Below are positions 38,893 through 48,324 of a DNA stretch of 51,654 nucleotides, piece by piece. Each line of letters begins with the position of its first letter. Within the stretch, counting starts at the first letter, position 1. The stretch comes from JACRIM01 sp964605185 (GTDB lineage: Bacteria; Planctomycetota; Phycisphaerae; UBA1845; UTPLA1): positions 1 through 51,654 of the forward strand of contig CAZSBF010000019.1 in NCBI GenBank assembly GCA_964605185.1, written 5' to 3'. A program made the translations under genes and the position numbers. The notes beneath the pieces are model-generated. The model worked only from the letters and a program-made list of their open reading frames with translations, did no database searches and was not told where the DNA came from.

Positions 38893-41800
38893 CTAGTTGG
38901 ATTGTGCCGGCGAAAGCGCCGCTTTGGATGGCGGCGGCTTGGGCGGCGGGAGAAACAGCTTGATGAATGCCGCGACGCTGCGAAGCGGCTGCGGATTGAT
39001 CGAAGGCTTTTGAAACGTCCCGCTGATCTGCACCTCCATCACCTCGCGCGAGAACGCCTCCAGCACATCGGTGAGGACGGGCAGTCGAAGCCGAACGGGA
39101 CTGCGGGCCAGCAGCGTGACGTCAAGTTCCTTGGTGGGAATGTTCATGCGGCCCTTGCCGATGAAAGACAATGCTTTGCCCTGCAGGTCGATGGTGGACA
39201 TCGTCATTTCATCGTTCTCAAGGTAGAACTTGATCCACCCATCATGAAACACGTTTTCATCCGGGGTGAGATTTAACACCTGAAAAATCAGGAAGAAAAT
39301 CGGAAGGCGCCACATTTCCGCCCGGCGGACAAAAATTTCTCCGCTTCCCTCGCGGCGCGGCACGGGCCCGGTTTCGCCGCGAATGATGATGTTGCCGTCG
39401 ATGCTGCCCTGTGACGCTGAAGCGGTGGGCCCACCCGGCGTCGGCTGCGTTGATGCCGGCGTCGACGCCAGGTATCGCGCAAGCTGCATGTCGCGCGCCA
39501 CAATGGACAATTGATAATCCAGGCCCGGCCGGGCAAATCGCACCTGGGCCGCGCCTGTTGCGTGCCCACCATAGGCCGCGGCCGTGACGTCGACGATATC
39601 GACGCGCGGCGTATCGGGGTCTTTGGTGATCTTCCCGCGCAGCTCCTCCAGATCCCAACCGGCGACCGTGGCGCGATCCAGCGAGGCGGTGGAATCCAGC
39701 AGGATGGCACCGTCCGCACTGAGCGATCCCTTGCCCGACAATTTGCCGCTGGCGTGTGAGATCTGAATGCCCAGATTCACGGAGGCGTCGCGCAGGGTCA
39801 TCTCGCCGTTGTACGACCAACGCGATTTGCCGTTGGCATCCGTCTCGAATTGCAGCGGGTCGAAGCGAAGATCGAACCCGCCGACCGGGTTCACCGCGAG
39901 AAGCGGATCGCGCAGGGTCGGCGGCAAGGCGTCGAAGACCACCTTTCCAAACTTCAGGTTTTTGGCGTCAACCGCCAGCGTCCCGCTCATGGCGTCACCA
40001 TTGAGCATCAACCGCCCGCTCAGCCCCACGTCGGCGCCGCCGTTTCGCCCGCGAAGGGAGCTGATTTCCACTTGTTGGTCGGTCACGGTGACGACGCCGG
40101 ATACGTCGCTCAATTCGATGGGGAAGCCCGTGAAACAGAAGGACGCCGAATCAAGCGTGAGCTTGCTTCGATGGCGCTGCTCGGTGTGGTTGGCCGTCGC
40201 CACGTGATGCAGCGCCGTCTGAATCCGCATGACGCCGCGGGGGCGTAGCGTGTTCCACGCCGCCCGAAGCGACGGGGGAAGCGCATCCAACAACTCCGCG
40301 TCCAGCGTCAGCTTCTGGCAATCGAAGATCAGGTCCGCGATGTATCCATCGCGCTCGCGGGCAATGTCGCCGCGCGCGGTGATCTCGGCTGGGCCATGGC
40401 GGCCGGAGACATTGATCAGCGTGATTCCGTCGGGGCGCAGGGCGATATCGCCGCTGACGTCGGAGATGCGATAGGGGAACTGCTGGTAGCTGATCGCCGC
40501 GTTCGACACCTTGGCCAGCAGATCGTATTGCAGACCCTTGGCCGGATCCTCGAGTGTGATCTTCCCGGAGAGATTGATCCGCCCCACCGGCTGGAATTGA
40601 TCGAACGCCCCGCGCCCCTCGGGCGGAAGGCTCTTGGCCAGCGTCTGGTCGAGCGGAATGTCTCGTGCATCCAGTCGAAGATTCGCGGTAGGCGGTCCGC
40701 GAAGCGGGAATGTGGCCTCGCCATCAAATTGCACCGTCGCCGCATCGCGATGGCCGATCAGCGCATTGAACTGAATGCGGTCGTCCTCCATGACCAGTTT
40801 TCCGCCGACGCGATCGAGCGGATAGGGGTACTCGGCGAACTCAAGCTTGGCGTCGACCAGTTCCGCCTCCACGCGGCTCTTCCACGCCGGCATTGGTTGA
40901 TCGCCCTGCCCACCGGGGCGGCGCAGCCGGAGTTGGAGATTGGCTGACCCGCGCGGATTGAATCGCCGCCACAACTCGCGATGGTGATCCGAGAGCCCGG
41001 CATACAGCGACTCATCCAGCGCGACGCCCTGCCCATCAATGTTGACGCGCGCGTCGGCCCAGACGGTGCGCCGATCGATCTGCGCGTTGACTCGAAAATT
41101 CGCCGCGCCATGGGTGCCGGTCATGTTTTCGATAAACAGGTACGGGCCCTCGATGCGAATCACGCCCTGGAGGTCGTGCATTGGGTAGGGGAAAAACTTG
41201 CAGTTTCCCGACACGTTGAGCGGCCGCGCCGTGCCGTACAGTTCGACATGGCTGCCGGCGCCCGATGGGCGGCGAAGGTTCAGGTCGACGTCAAAGTCGC
41301 CGCGCGGGTTGTAATCCTCAAAAAACGCCCGCAACGCCTCGGGCACGGCCGGGTCGCGTATCAACTGGTTGAGCGCGGCATCGGTCGGCGCGGGGACTTT
41401 CGTGCCCTGAAGCTGGACGTCGATGCCCATTTCGGCGAGGCCGAGTTCCACGTGAGTGAGCGCTCCGCGCACGGCGCACTTGGCGCCGTTGAACTGGCCG
41501 GTGAGGTCGAGCTCCAGTTTTCCCGCGCGGAGCGCGACGCGCCCGGAGGCGTCGGTGAGTGTCGCGAGTGATTCCTCGGCGCTCCCCAGGGCCGACGATT
41601 CGCGGGCGGGCCTGTCTGATTTCAGCATGGACAATGGCACGGCGCAGCGGACGCGTCGAAGCTGAATCTCGGTGTCCATCGTCTCGGGCGTGCGCTCGGA
41701 ATAGACCAGCCGGCCGAGTTTCACCTCGCCCTGCAGATTGATTTGATCAAAGAAATGAAGCGCGAGCTTCGGCAATTGCAGCCGGACGGTGCGCCAGTCA

Positions 41801-42579
41801 ACGAAGGGTGTGTTCGTGACAAGCTTCGTCGTTGGGTCGAACACCACCGTCGTGCGCTCGGCCGGGTCGCTTGTACGGCGCATCTCGATGAAATACCCCG
41901 TGTCGTTTTGCGCCTGCGGGCGGATGTCGGCATCCAACTCTTCGGTGCGCCATTCGCGCAGGCCGTCGGAATGCACGCTGACGGCGACGGCCTTGGCCGA
42001 GCGGATGGTGATGCGCGGGCGGTTGGCGGGCGGCTTTTTGGGGTCGCGGGGCTTGTCCGGCCGAGCCAATAGTTGCCAGTTGCGCAGACCCGTATCCACA
42101 TTGTGTACCAGTGTGATGGTCGGCTCGGCGGCGATGATGTGTTCGATTGTTAATGTGCCGACGAGCAACCGCCACGGGTTGTGAATCAGCGAGACCGAGC
42201 TTGCGGAGAAAATTTGCCGTGCGAAGTAGTCCTTCGCCGTCGGGTCGAGTTGCTCGTCATAGGGCACCGAGATCTCCATGTGATCGAGGGAGATGCCGCC
42301 GAACATGCGAAAGCGCGCCTGCACCACCTTCACCTCGCCGGCGGTGGCCTCTTCCAAAATGGCGATGACGCGCTGACGGATGGCCTCATCGCGCGTGTTG
42401 TAGAGATACGACGCGAACCCGGCGACGAGCAGGCACAGCAGAACGAACGAAACGCGCTGCCGAGTTGTGGAGACGGGATGCCGCACCCACGCGCGCTCCT
42501 CGATCAAACGGCGCAGGCCGGGCCGCCGCGGCTGAGCGACGGTGGGCTTGAAGGATCGCATCGCGGGTGATTCAGACAT
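38893..42579 (-). CDS. AsmA/TamB-like large envelope protein
   Basis: A 1228-residue protein with an N-terminal signal-anchor (VSFVLLCLLVAGFASYLY) and a very long region of beta-rich, repeating segments. Repeated phrases such as GTHGAANFRVNAQIDRRT, VSGRHGPAEITARGDIA and GRNGGADVGLSGRLML are typical of AsmA/YhdP/TamB bridge-like proteins. The C-terminal part includes EIFVRRAEMWRLPIFFLIFQVL, then SFIGKGRMNIPTKELDVT and a last ISGTFQKPSINPQPLRS segment. Such proteins span the periplasm and are implicated in lipid transfer to the outer membrane; the exact cargo is unknown. The ATG at 42579 overlaps the GT39 stop by 8 nt, so the pair is coupled. It is the last gene of the tilS-GT39-AsmA run. Confidence 0.78.
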   Translation of the reverse strand: MSESPAMRSFKPTVAQPRRPGLRRLIEERAWVRHPVSTTRQRVSFVLLCLLVAGFASYLYNTRDEAIRQRVIAILEEATAGEVKVVQARFRMFGGISLDHMEISVPYDEQLDPTAKDYFARQIFSASSVSLIHNPWRLLVGTLTIEHIIAAEPTITLVHNVDTGLRNWQLLARPDKPRDPKKPPANRPRITIRSAKAVAVSVHSDGLREWRTEELDADIRPQAQNDTGYFIEMRRTSDPAERTTVVFDPTTKLVTNTPFVDWRTVRLQLPKLALHFFDQINLQGEVKLGRLVYSERTPETMDTEIQLRRVRCAVPLSMLKSDRPARESSALGSAEESLATLTDASGRVALRAGKLELDLTGQFNGAKCAVRGALTHVELGLAEMGIDVQLQGTKVPAPTDAALNQLIRDPAVPEALRAFFEDYNPRGDFDVDLNLRRPSGAGSHVELYGTARPLNVSGNCKFFPYPMHDLQGVIRIEGPYLFIENMTGTHGAANFRVNAQIDRRTVWADARVNIDGQGVALDESLYAGLSDHHRELWRRFNPRGSANLQLRLRRPGGQGDQPMPAWKSRVEAELVDAKLEFAEYPYPLDRVGGKLVMEDDRIQFNALIGHRDAATVQFDGEATFPLRGPPTANLRLDARDIPLDQTLAKSLPPEGRGAFDQFQPVGRINLSGKITLEDPAKGLQYDLLAKVSNAAISYQQFPYRISDVSGDIALRPDGITLINVSGRHGPAEITARGDIARERDGYIADLIFDCQKLTLDAELLDALPPSLRAAWNTLRPRGVMRIQTALHHVATANHTEQRHRSKLTLDSASFCFTGFPIELSDVSGVVTVTDQQVEISSLRGRNGGADVGLSGRLMLNGDAMSGTLAVDAKNLKFGKVVFDALPPTLRDPLLAVNPVGGFDLRFDPLQFETDANGKSRWSYNGEMTLRDASVNLGIQISHASGKLSGKGSLSADGAILLDSTASLDRATVAGWDLEELRGKITKDPDTPRVDIVDVTAAAYGGHATGAAQVRFARPGLDYQLSIVARDMQLARYLASTPASTQPTPGGPTASASQGSIDGNIIIRGETGPVPRREGSGEIFVRRAEMWRLPIFFLIFQVLNLTPDENVFHDGWIKFYLENDEMTMSTIDLQGKALSFIGKGRMNIPTKELDVTLLARSPVRLRLPVLTDVLEAFSREVMEVQISGTFQKPSINPQPLRSVAAFIKLFLPPPKPPPSKAALSPAQSN

Positions 42580-43873
42580 TCGCGGCCTTGCGGTCGAAGA
42601 GTCGGCTGAGAGCGAACGCGGCGAGGATGAAGACAAACGGCATCGCCGGCATTCGGTACCGGACGGATCCGACGAAGATCATGTGCAGGATCGTAAAGTA
42701 CGCAGCGGGCGCAAGCAATAACGCGAGCGTGGCGACGTTTCGTCGGAGCATCACGATGCCACCGATCGCCAGCGTGAAGACGGGCGCGACCGTGAGCCAG
42801 CCGACGAGTTTGTAAGCAAGGGACGAATAGTCGGACGCGTTCATGGTGATGGACCATGTCCGACAGAGCTTGGTCCACGCGAGGCTGAGGACGCGGCCCG
42901 GGTTTTGTTTTGCCCACTCGATGGCGGCGTCGCGACAGATTTTGTCGCGCACCTGCTCGTTCGCATTTGGCGGGAAGGGGGGATACACGATGCGATCCAT
43001 GCCTGGCGCGCCGTCGGCCCATGGGCCCAGCGCCTCCATGAGGCTGGCGCCAGAGCCGGTTCTTGTGGGGAGAATCGAGCGTGTCTTGATTGAACCCCAT
43101 ATCGGTAGCGTGACCAATAACCCAGTCAGCACCCCAATGAATATGAGAAATGCAACACTTCGTCGGGCCGCCGGCGCAAAACATCTCCAGAACGGCACAA
43201 TGAGAAAAAACGGGAGAAAGAGTCCGCTGCTACGCGTAAGAATTGAAAGCGCGAAAGCGCCGGCGCTGGATCCCGCTGCAGCCAACGAGGCGGAAACGCT
43301 TTCGCGATGATCGATACCCCATGCCCATTGGCCGATGCCGCCGGACGCTGGATCGGCTCGATTCTCTCGCTCCGGTACTAGCCGAGTGATGCCGAGTATC
43401 AGGAGCATGATGTAAAGCGTTTCCGTCAGTGCCAACGCGTTGAAGAACAATGTGATCGGATCGAGCGCGAAGATGGCGGCGCTGATGAGCGCGACGCGTT
43501 CATTGAAGAGTTTCCGCGCCAGCGATGCCAGAACGCCGATGGACGCCACGCCCACTACAGTGTTGATGAGCTGCGCCCAGCGCATTAACTGATCGTCGGC
43601 GGTCAGGCCAAACCAGACTCCCACAGAGAGCAAGCCGGGATAGATCGGATCGGTCCCTGCGCGGACCGTCGGCGAGTCGATCGGCCCCAATCCGGCGGCG
43701 ATGTTGCGGGCCACGGTGAAGTAGCGGTGCGAATCGGGGAAGTCGAAGGTCTTCGGATGTTGGCCGGCGTAGAGGATGACCGCGGCGCGGGCGAGGAGGC
43801 CGGCGAGGAGGATCAGTGTAAGGCCGCGCCGGTAACGACCGGGCGATTCGGACTCAATGGGCGGCTCTCTCAT
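42572..43873 (-). CDS. Membrane glycosyltransferase, GT39/ArnT-like
   Basis: A 433-residue multi-spanning protein. An Asp near the first periplasmic loop (TFDFPDSHRYFTVARNIAAG) and ALDPITLFFNALALTETLYI fit the PMT_2/GT39 family. A second motif is APAAYFTILHMIFVGSVRYRMPAMP, the usual GT-C Arg/Tyr region near the last helices. These enzymes use polyprenyl-phosphate sugars to modify lipids or proteins at the inner membrane. The ATG overlaps the tilS stop (ATGA), and the gene overlaps the AsmA-like gene by 8 nt. A role in lipid A or envelope glycan modification fits an operon with an AsmA-like protein. Confidence 0.82.
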   Translation of the reverse strand: MREPPIESESPGRYRRGLTLILLAGLLARAAVILYAGQHPKTFDFPDSHRYFTVARNIAAGLGPIDSPTVRAGTDPIYPGLLSVGVWFGLTADDQLMRWAQLINTVVGVASIGVLASLARKLFNERVALISAAIFALDPITLFFNALALTETLYIMLLILGITRLVPERENRADPASGGIGQWAWGIDHRESVSASLAAAGSSAGAFALSILTRSSGLFLPFFLIVPFWRCFAPAARRSVAFLIFIGVLTGLLVTLPIWGSIKTRSILPTRTGSGASLMEALGPWADGAPGMDRIVYPPFPPNANEQVRDKICRDAAIEWAKQNPGRVLSLAWTKLCRTWSITMNASDYSSLAYKLVGWLTVAPVFTLAIGGIVMLRRNVATLALLLAPAAYFTILHMIFVGSVRYRMPAMPFVFILAAFALSRLFDRKAANV

Positions 43874-44949
43874 CGCGGTGTTGGATTGTGCGCGGAGTCG
43901 CGGGTTGATTCGAGGGCGGCCCCGTCGTCGGTTGCAATGCACGCCAGGGTGAACCACTTGCCTTGGCGCGTGGCGGTCACACTGCCGGGCAATTCGATGT
44001 GCCGTTTGTGATCGCCGCCGGTGATGAGGGCAAGCACGGCGTCGATGCGCTCGAGGCCGATCTCCTTGCGCGAGGCGGCAATTCGATCGAGGAGAATCGT
44101 AATAATCTCGCTTTGGACGGCGGTCGGCAGGCCCGCGATGGACGCGGCGGTGAGGCGGACCGAACCAGTGGACTCATCGACATGCATGTGCCGGAGTGCG
44201 TCGAGCGCGAATTGGCGAATGGCGGCGTCGCAGCGGCGGGCGTGTTCGGCGAGGCGCACCAGTGCAGAAGCGGCCCCGGGGTTCACGAGTTCGGCGATGC
44301 GCGGAAGAAGTTCGAGGCGGATCGTATTGCGCGTCGCCGTCGCGGGGTCGTCGTTGGTTTCATCGTGCCGCCACGGAAGTCCGCGCGCATTAAGATAGGC
44401 CTGCAACTCGCATTGCGAAAAGGTGAGCATGGGGCGGACAAGTTGAATGTCCCCGCCGTCGCGCAGCGGGCGAATGTTGCGCATGCCCGCGAGGCCGCGG
44501 ATGCCCGTGCCGCGAAGGATTCGATGGAGCACCGTCTCGGCCTGATCGTCGGCGTGATGAGCGACGCAGATGTGCGCTGCGCCGATTTCGCGGGCGACGC
44601 GTTCGAGAAAGTCGTATCGAATTCGCCGCGCGGTCTCTTCGATGCCGGCGCCGGCGCGTTTCGATTCTTCGCGGATGTCGGAGGATTGCTGTGTGTATGA
44701 AAGTCCGAGCGATTGTGTGAGCGATTCAACGAACCGCCCGTCGTCGCCCGAGGTCTCGCGAAGCCCGTGATCGAGATGGGCCACATGCAGCCGCCAGCGC
44801 CGCTCATGGATTTCATTTACCGCGATCAGCCCATGCAGCATGGCGACGGAATCAATTCCGCCCGAGACGGCACAGGCAATTGCCGCGCCGGCCGGGAGAG
44901 TCTCCGCAGTTGCATCGGCGACGCCCTTATGGAGCTGTCGGGGGTCCAT
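43870..44949 (-). CDS. tilS: tRNA(Ile)-lysidine synthetase
   Basis: A 359-residue PP-loop ATPase. The PP loop is ACAVSGGIDSVAMLHGL, followed by VAHLDHGLRETSGDD, ICVAHHADDQAETVLHRILRGTGIRGLAGM and RPMLTFSQCELQAYL. It converts C34 of tRNA-Ile(CAU) to lysidine so that the codon AUA is read. The C-terminal region is short and has no clear TilS_C domain, as in several compact TilS proteins. The ATG at 44949 is preferred to a TTG at 44991 because the protein then begins near the family start; a Shine-Dalgarno is weak in both cases. Confidence 0.93.
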   Translation of the reverse strand: MDPRQLHKGVADATAETLPAGAAIACAVSGGIDSVAMLHGLIAVNEIHERRWRLHVAHLDHGLRETSGDDGRFVESLTQSLGLSYTQQSSDIREESKRAGAGIEETARRIRYDFLERVAREIGAAHICVAHHADDQAETVLHRILRGTGIRGLAGMRNIRPLRDGGDIQLVRPMLTFSQCELQAYLNARGLPWRHDETNDDPATATRNTIRLELLPRIAELVNPGAASALVRLAEHARRCDAAIRQFALDALRHMHVDESTGSVRLTAASIAGLPTAVQSEIITILLDRIAASRKEIGLERIDAVLALITGGDHKRHIELPGSVTATRQGKWFTLACIATDDGAALESTRDSAHNPTPR

Positions 44950-45059
44950 TTGCGGGATTGTATTGGCGTCGCCCCCGTAGGAGATTGGCAATCAGCCCAT
45001 TACCGCAATGCGAAATGAAGGCTGGTTCCCGACAGGCTTCGCCCACTAACGCCCCTTGA

Positions 45060-45101
45060 GATTGATAAGGATTGTTGTTATCAATCAAAAATCGCTATAA
45101 T
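45060..45101 (+). promoter_or_regulatory. Fic gene promoter with operator-like inverted repeat
   Basis: A 9-bp inverted repeat GATTGATAA - GGATTGTTG - TTATCAATC (45060-45068, 45078-45086) overlaps the -35 area. A consensus TATAAT follows at 45096-45101, with TTGTTG 18 nt upstream as the probable -35. The palindrome is placed to block RNA polymerase, so it is a likely repressor site. Confidence 0.7.
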
Positions 45102-45132
45102 ATGAGCGATAGAGAAGGGTCGTATCGCTCAT
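45102..45132 (+). promoter_or_regulatory. Second inverted repeat across the Fic start
   Basis: A 10-bp inverted repeat ATGAGCGATA - 11 nt - TATCGCTCAT (45102-45111, 45123-45132). The loop contains the GAAGGG ribosome site and the right arm ends in the first two bases of the start codon. It covers the expected +1 and could act as a DNA operator, or as an RNA hairpin hiding the start. Confidence 0.7.
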
Positions 45133-46306
45133 GCGTTGGAACTGGCAACAATCCGACTGGCCCGCTTTCAAATGGAACAAGGCTTGTCTCGCCAAGGCGG
45201 AGGAGCGATTCCTGCTGGGCGGCGGACGGTTTCTCGGGACAGTGAATCACCTGTCGTCAGAAGATCGCGACCAAATCATCGTTGAGGCGATCAGCAGTGA
45301 GGCGGTCACTACTTCTGAAATTGAGGGAGAGTTCCTCAATCGCGAGAGTGTGCAATCATCAATTCGACGATGCCTTGGATTGGCGACCGATCGACGACGG
45401 GTCTCGCCGGCCGAACAGGGCATCAGCGAGATGATGGTCGAGGTGTATCGCAATCATGCGAAGGCTCTGGACGATCGAACGCTGTTCTCGTGGCACGCCA
45501 TGGTGATGAAAGGTCGTGCCGATCTTCGCGACATTGGGTGCTATCGAACACACGCTGAATCCATGCAGGTGGTGTCCGGCTCGTTGTATGACCCGGTGGT
45601 TCACTTTGAGGCGCCTCCGTCGCGACAGGTCGCGCGCGAGATGCGAAACTTCATTGCGTGGTTCAACGACACGTCAACGAACGGTCGTCGGCCGCTGCCC
45701 ATCCTGACGCGTGCGGGCATCGCCCATTTGTACTTTGAGAGCATTCACCCGTTTGAGGATGGAAACGGTCGTATCGGGCGCGCCCTCGCGGAGATGGTCT
45801 TGGCCCAGGGCTTGGGCGGGCCGACGTTGGTCGCCCTGGCCACCACGATACTTTCCCATCAAAAGGAATATTACGCGGCGCTCGAGGCGGCGAACAAAGA
45901 GAACGAGATCACCGCATGGCTTGCTTGGTTCGCCGGCATCAGCCTTGAGGCGCAACAGCGAACACTCGACCGGGTGGAATTCGTCCTGGACAAGGCGAAG
46001 CTGCTCGATCGATATCGCGAACAGTTGAATGCACGTCAGTTGGGAGTGCTTGTGCGCGTGTTGCGGGAGGGGCCCGATGGATTCAAAGGAGGCCTCAGCG
46101 CCGGCAACTACGCGACGATCGCCAAGACATCACCGGCCACCGCCACGCGCGACCTTGCCGAAATGGTGGAGCGTGGCGCACTGACTCGCACAGGCGAAAG
46201 GCGATACGCGCGGTATCACCTTCCGATTCCATTGCGACCCACGCCGCGCATCACGATTGATGAGCGGGGCGCGATTGTGGTAAACAAACAGGGGATTTCT
46301 TCGTAA
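45131..46306 (+). CDS. Fic-family protein (DUF4172 plus Fic plus winged helix)
   Basis: A 391-residue Fic protein. The N-terminal DUF4172-like domain starts MRWNWQQSDWPAFKWNKACL and has an inhibitory-helix motif TTSEIEGEF at about residue 60, fitting the (S/T)xxxE(G/N) rule. The catalytic motif HPFEDGNGRIGRAL lies near residue 206, complete with His, Asp and both Gly/Arg positions, so AMP transfer (adenylylation) to a protein hydroxyl is expected. A C-terminal winged-helix region (NYATIAKTSPATATRDLAEMVERGALTRTG) probably binds DNA. The gene is alone, with its own palindromic promoter, so self-regulation by its own winged helix is plausible but unproven. No separate antitoxin gene is adjacent. 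Confidence 0.9.
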   Translation: MRWNWQQSDWPAFKWNKACLAKAEERFLLGGGRFLGTVNHLSSEDRDQIIVEAISSEAVTTSEIEGEFLNRESVQSSIRRCLGLATDRRRVSPAEQGISEMMVEVYRNHAKALDDRTLFSWHAMVMKGRADLRDIGCYRTHAESMQVVSGSLYDPVVHFEAPPSRQVAREMRNFIAWFNDTSTNGRRPLPILTRAGIAHLYFESIHPFEDGNGRIGRALAEMVLAQGLGGPTLVALATTILSHQKEYYAALEAANKENEITAWLAWFAGISLEAQQRTLDRVEFVLDKAKLLDRYREQLNARQLGVLVRVLREGPDGFKGGLSAGNYATIAKTSPATATRDLAEMVERGALTRTGERRYARYHLPIPLRPTPRITIDERGAIVVNKQGISS

Positions 46307-46342
46307 CGCGTCGGCGCGTTTGTGTTTTCGATAACCGAAGCG

Positions 46343-47431
46343 TTACGGGTGCAGTTCGGCCGGCGTCGTAAGTTGCACCGGCGCGCCAGCCGCCTGCATC
46401 TCCTTGCGGCGGAGCTGTCCGCAGGCGGCGTCGATGTCGAGGCCGCGCGAGGAGCGGACGTGCGAATTCACGCCGTTGTCGCGCAGGTGCTTCTGGAAAG
46501 CGGCCGTCGCCTCGCTGGTGGGGCGCTCGTAGGGCAGGCCTTCGACCGGGTTGTAGCGAATGAGGTTCACATTGCAGCGCAAATTCTTGGTGAACTTCGC
46601 GAGCTGCGCTGCATGCGGCTGCCGGTCGTTCACTTCATGCAACAGGATGTACTCCAGCGTGATCTCGCGCCCGGTTTTTTCGAAGTAATAGCGGCACGCG
46701 GCCGTCAATTCCTGAAGCCCGATCTTCTCCGCCCAAGGGATCAATTCGGCGCGAAGCGCGTCGCTCGGCGCGTGCAGCGACAGGGCGAGATTGAGTTGCA
46801 GCCCCTCATCGGCAAGCTTTCGAATCTGTTTCGGCAGGCCGACCGTGCTGATGGTGATCTTTCGCGCGCCGATGTTGCAGCCCCACGGTGCGTTGATCGT
46901 CCGCACGGCCCGCATCACGTTGTCGTAATTCGCCAGCGGTTCGCCGAGGCCCATGAAGACGATGTTCGACAGCCGCCCACCGGCCAGCGCGGCCTCGACA
47001 CGCACGCGGAGGATTTGTTCGACGATCTGGCCGACCGTGAGGTTTCGCTCAACGCCGTTTAGCCCGCTCGCACAGAATCGACACCCCGCGGGGCAGCCGA
47101 CCTGTGAACTGATGCAGGCCGTCTTGCGCTCCTCGCTGGGGATCATGACGCATTCGCTGGTCGCGCCGTCGGGCCATTGCAGGAGCAGCTTGACCGTGCC
47201 GTCTTTCGAGGCAGCACGACGAATGATTGTGGAAGTGAACAGGTCAAAGCCGTCGGCGAGCTTCTGTCGCAGCGGCTTGGAGAGGTTCGTCATCGCCTCG
47301 ATGGAGGGCGCGGACTTTTCGTAGATCCACTCGAGTACCTGCGTCGCGCGAAACGCCGGCTCGCCGAGCGTTGCAAAGAGCTGCAACACGCGGTCTTGAT
47401 CGAAGTCGAGGAGGTGTTCGCGTTGCGTCAT
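46343..47431 (-). CDS. rlmN: 23S rRNA (adenine2503-C2)/tRNA methyltransferase RlmN
   Basis: A 362-residue radical SAM enzyme. The cluster motif is QVGCPAGCRFCASGLNG (CxxxCxxC), preceded by the N-terminal helical domain (FRATQVLEWIYEKSAPS). IVFMGLGEPLANYDNVMRA and ITISTVGLPKQIRKLADEG follow, and LEYILLHEVNDR is typical. It methylates A2503 of 23S rRNA and A37 of some tRNAs by the two-step RlmN mechanism. It is downstream of pyrH on the same strand, with a short repeat (47459-47481) in the gap. Confidence 0.95.
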   Translation of the reverse strand: MTQREHLLDFDQDRVLQLFATLGEPAFRATQVLEWIYEKSAPSIEAMTNLSKPLRQKLADGFDLFTSTIIRRAASKDGTVKLLLQWPDGATSECVMIPSEERKTACISSQVGCPAGCRFCASGLNGVERNLTVGQIVEQILRVRVEAALAGGRLSNIVFMGLGEPLANYDNVMRAVRTINAPWGCNIGARKITISTVGLPKQIRKLADEGLQLNLALSLHAPSDALRAELIPWAEKIGLQELTAACRYYFEKTGREITLEYILLHEVNDRQPHAAQLAKFTKNLRCNVNLIRYNPVEGLPYERPTSEATAAFQKHLRDNGVNSHVRSSRGLDIDAACGQLRRKEMQAAGAPVQLTTPAELHP

Positions 47432-47458
47432 GGGACTTTTGCTGTTGGCAGAACAAAG

Positions 47459-47481
47459 CGGGCACGGAGGCCCGCTCCACT
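47459..47481. repeat. Dispersed repeat unit between rlmN and pyrH
   Basis: A 23-nt match to 23507-23529 (starts CGGGCACGGAGGCC, ends GCTCCACT). It sits in the 72-nt rlmN-pyrH spacer. It is too short to code and is probably a repeat of the REP type. Confidence 0.75.
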
Positions 47482-47503
47482 ACTCGGAATATCGCCCTGC
47501 GGT

Positions 47504-48253
47504 TTAATGATGAATCCGCGTGCCGATCAACCGGCCTTGCACGGCCTTTCGCATGTTGCCGCGGGTCAGCAGGCTGAAGACCGCGATGGGCACACCATGC
47601 CGCTGGCACATGTCGATGGCGGAAACGTCCATCACTTTCAGGCGGCGGTCGATGACCTCATTGTAGCTGAGCGACTCAAGGAATTTCGCGGAGGAATCTT
47701 TCTTGGGATCAGCGGTGTAAACACCATCGACATTGGTGGCTTTTATCAGCAGGTCGGCACCAATTTCGACCGAGGCCAGGGCGGCGGCCGTGTCGGTGGT
47801 GACGTAGGGCCGCCCCGTTCCGGCGGCGAGGATGACGACGCGGCCTTTTTCCAGATGGCGAATGCATCGTCGGCGAATGAAGTTTTCGCACGCACTACTG
47901 ATGGAGATGGAGGACTGGACGCGAGTGGGCTGGCCCATGGCTTCAAGGCGATCTTGCAGGGCGAGGGCGTTAATGACGGTGGCAAGCATACCCATGTAGT
48001 GGGCCGAGGCCTCCTGAATGCCGAGCTGCGTTGCGACCGATGCACCACGAAGAAAGTTTCCGCCGCCGACCACCACGGCGACCTGCGCCCCGAGCTTGGT
48101 GACGGTGATGATTTCCTCAGCGATTCGCTTGAGTGCGTCGCCATCCAGACCGAACGCGCCGGGCTTGCCGAAGCCTTCGCCGGAGATTTTCAGGACGACG
48201 CGGTTGATCTTCTTGCTTACACGTTTTGCCGGCTTCGTTGTTCGCTTCTTCAT
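47504..48253 (-). CDS. pyrH: Uridylate kinase (UMP kinase)
   Basis: A 249-residue amino-acid-kinase-fold protein: VVLKISGEGFGKPGAFGLD, AVVVGGGNFLRG, IILAAG-type strand VVILAAGTGRPYVTTDTAAAL, and LIKATNVDGVYTADP. It makes UDP from UMP. The ATG at 48253 has AGGA upstream; an earlier in-frame start would lie in a terminator and is rejected. An N-terminal basic extension (KKRTTKPAKRVSKK) is longer than in many PyrH. It follows tsf, the usual rpsB-tsf-pyrH order; frr, often next, is replaced here by rlmN. Confidence 0.95.
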   Translation of the reverse strand: MKKRTTKPAKRVSKKINRVVLKISGEGFGKPGAFGLDGDALKRIAEEIITVTKLGAQVAVVVGGGNFLRGASVATQLGIQEASAHYMGMLATVINALALQDRLEAMGQPTRVQSSISISSACENFIRRRCIRHLEKGRVVILAAGTGRPYVTTDTAAALASVEIGADLLIKATNVDGVYTADPKKDSSAKFLESLSYNEVIDRRLKVMDVSAIDMCQRHGVPIAVFSLLTRGNMRKAVQGRLIGTRIHH

Positions 48254-48289
48254 GGGATTTCCTGTCGCCGGCATTGTATCTCGGCGCAT

Positions 48290-48311
48290 AAAAAAAGCCG
48301 CTTTCGCGGCT
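48290..48311 (-). terminator. Rho-independent terminator after tsf
   Basis: On the minus strand a 6-bp stem AGCCGC - GAAA - GCGGCT (48296-48301, 48306-48311) with a GAAA tetraloop is followed by a run of seven T. It lies 14 nt after the tsf stop. It partly separates rpsB-tsf from pyrH. Confidence 0.85.
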
Positions 48312-48324
48312 TTATTGGGGGGGC

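Noticed and set aside
38472..38963. 163-residue frame after a perfect GGAGG in the 38-kb island
   Set aside because: It runs into the end of the AsmA-like gene, shows no domain, and alternative frames look equally random. The leader is recorded instead.
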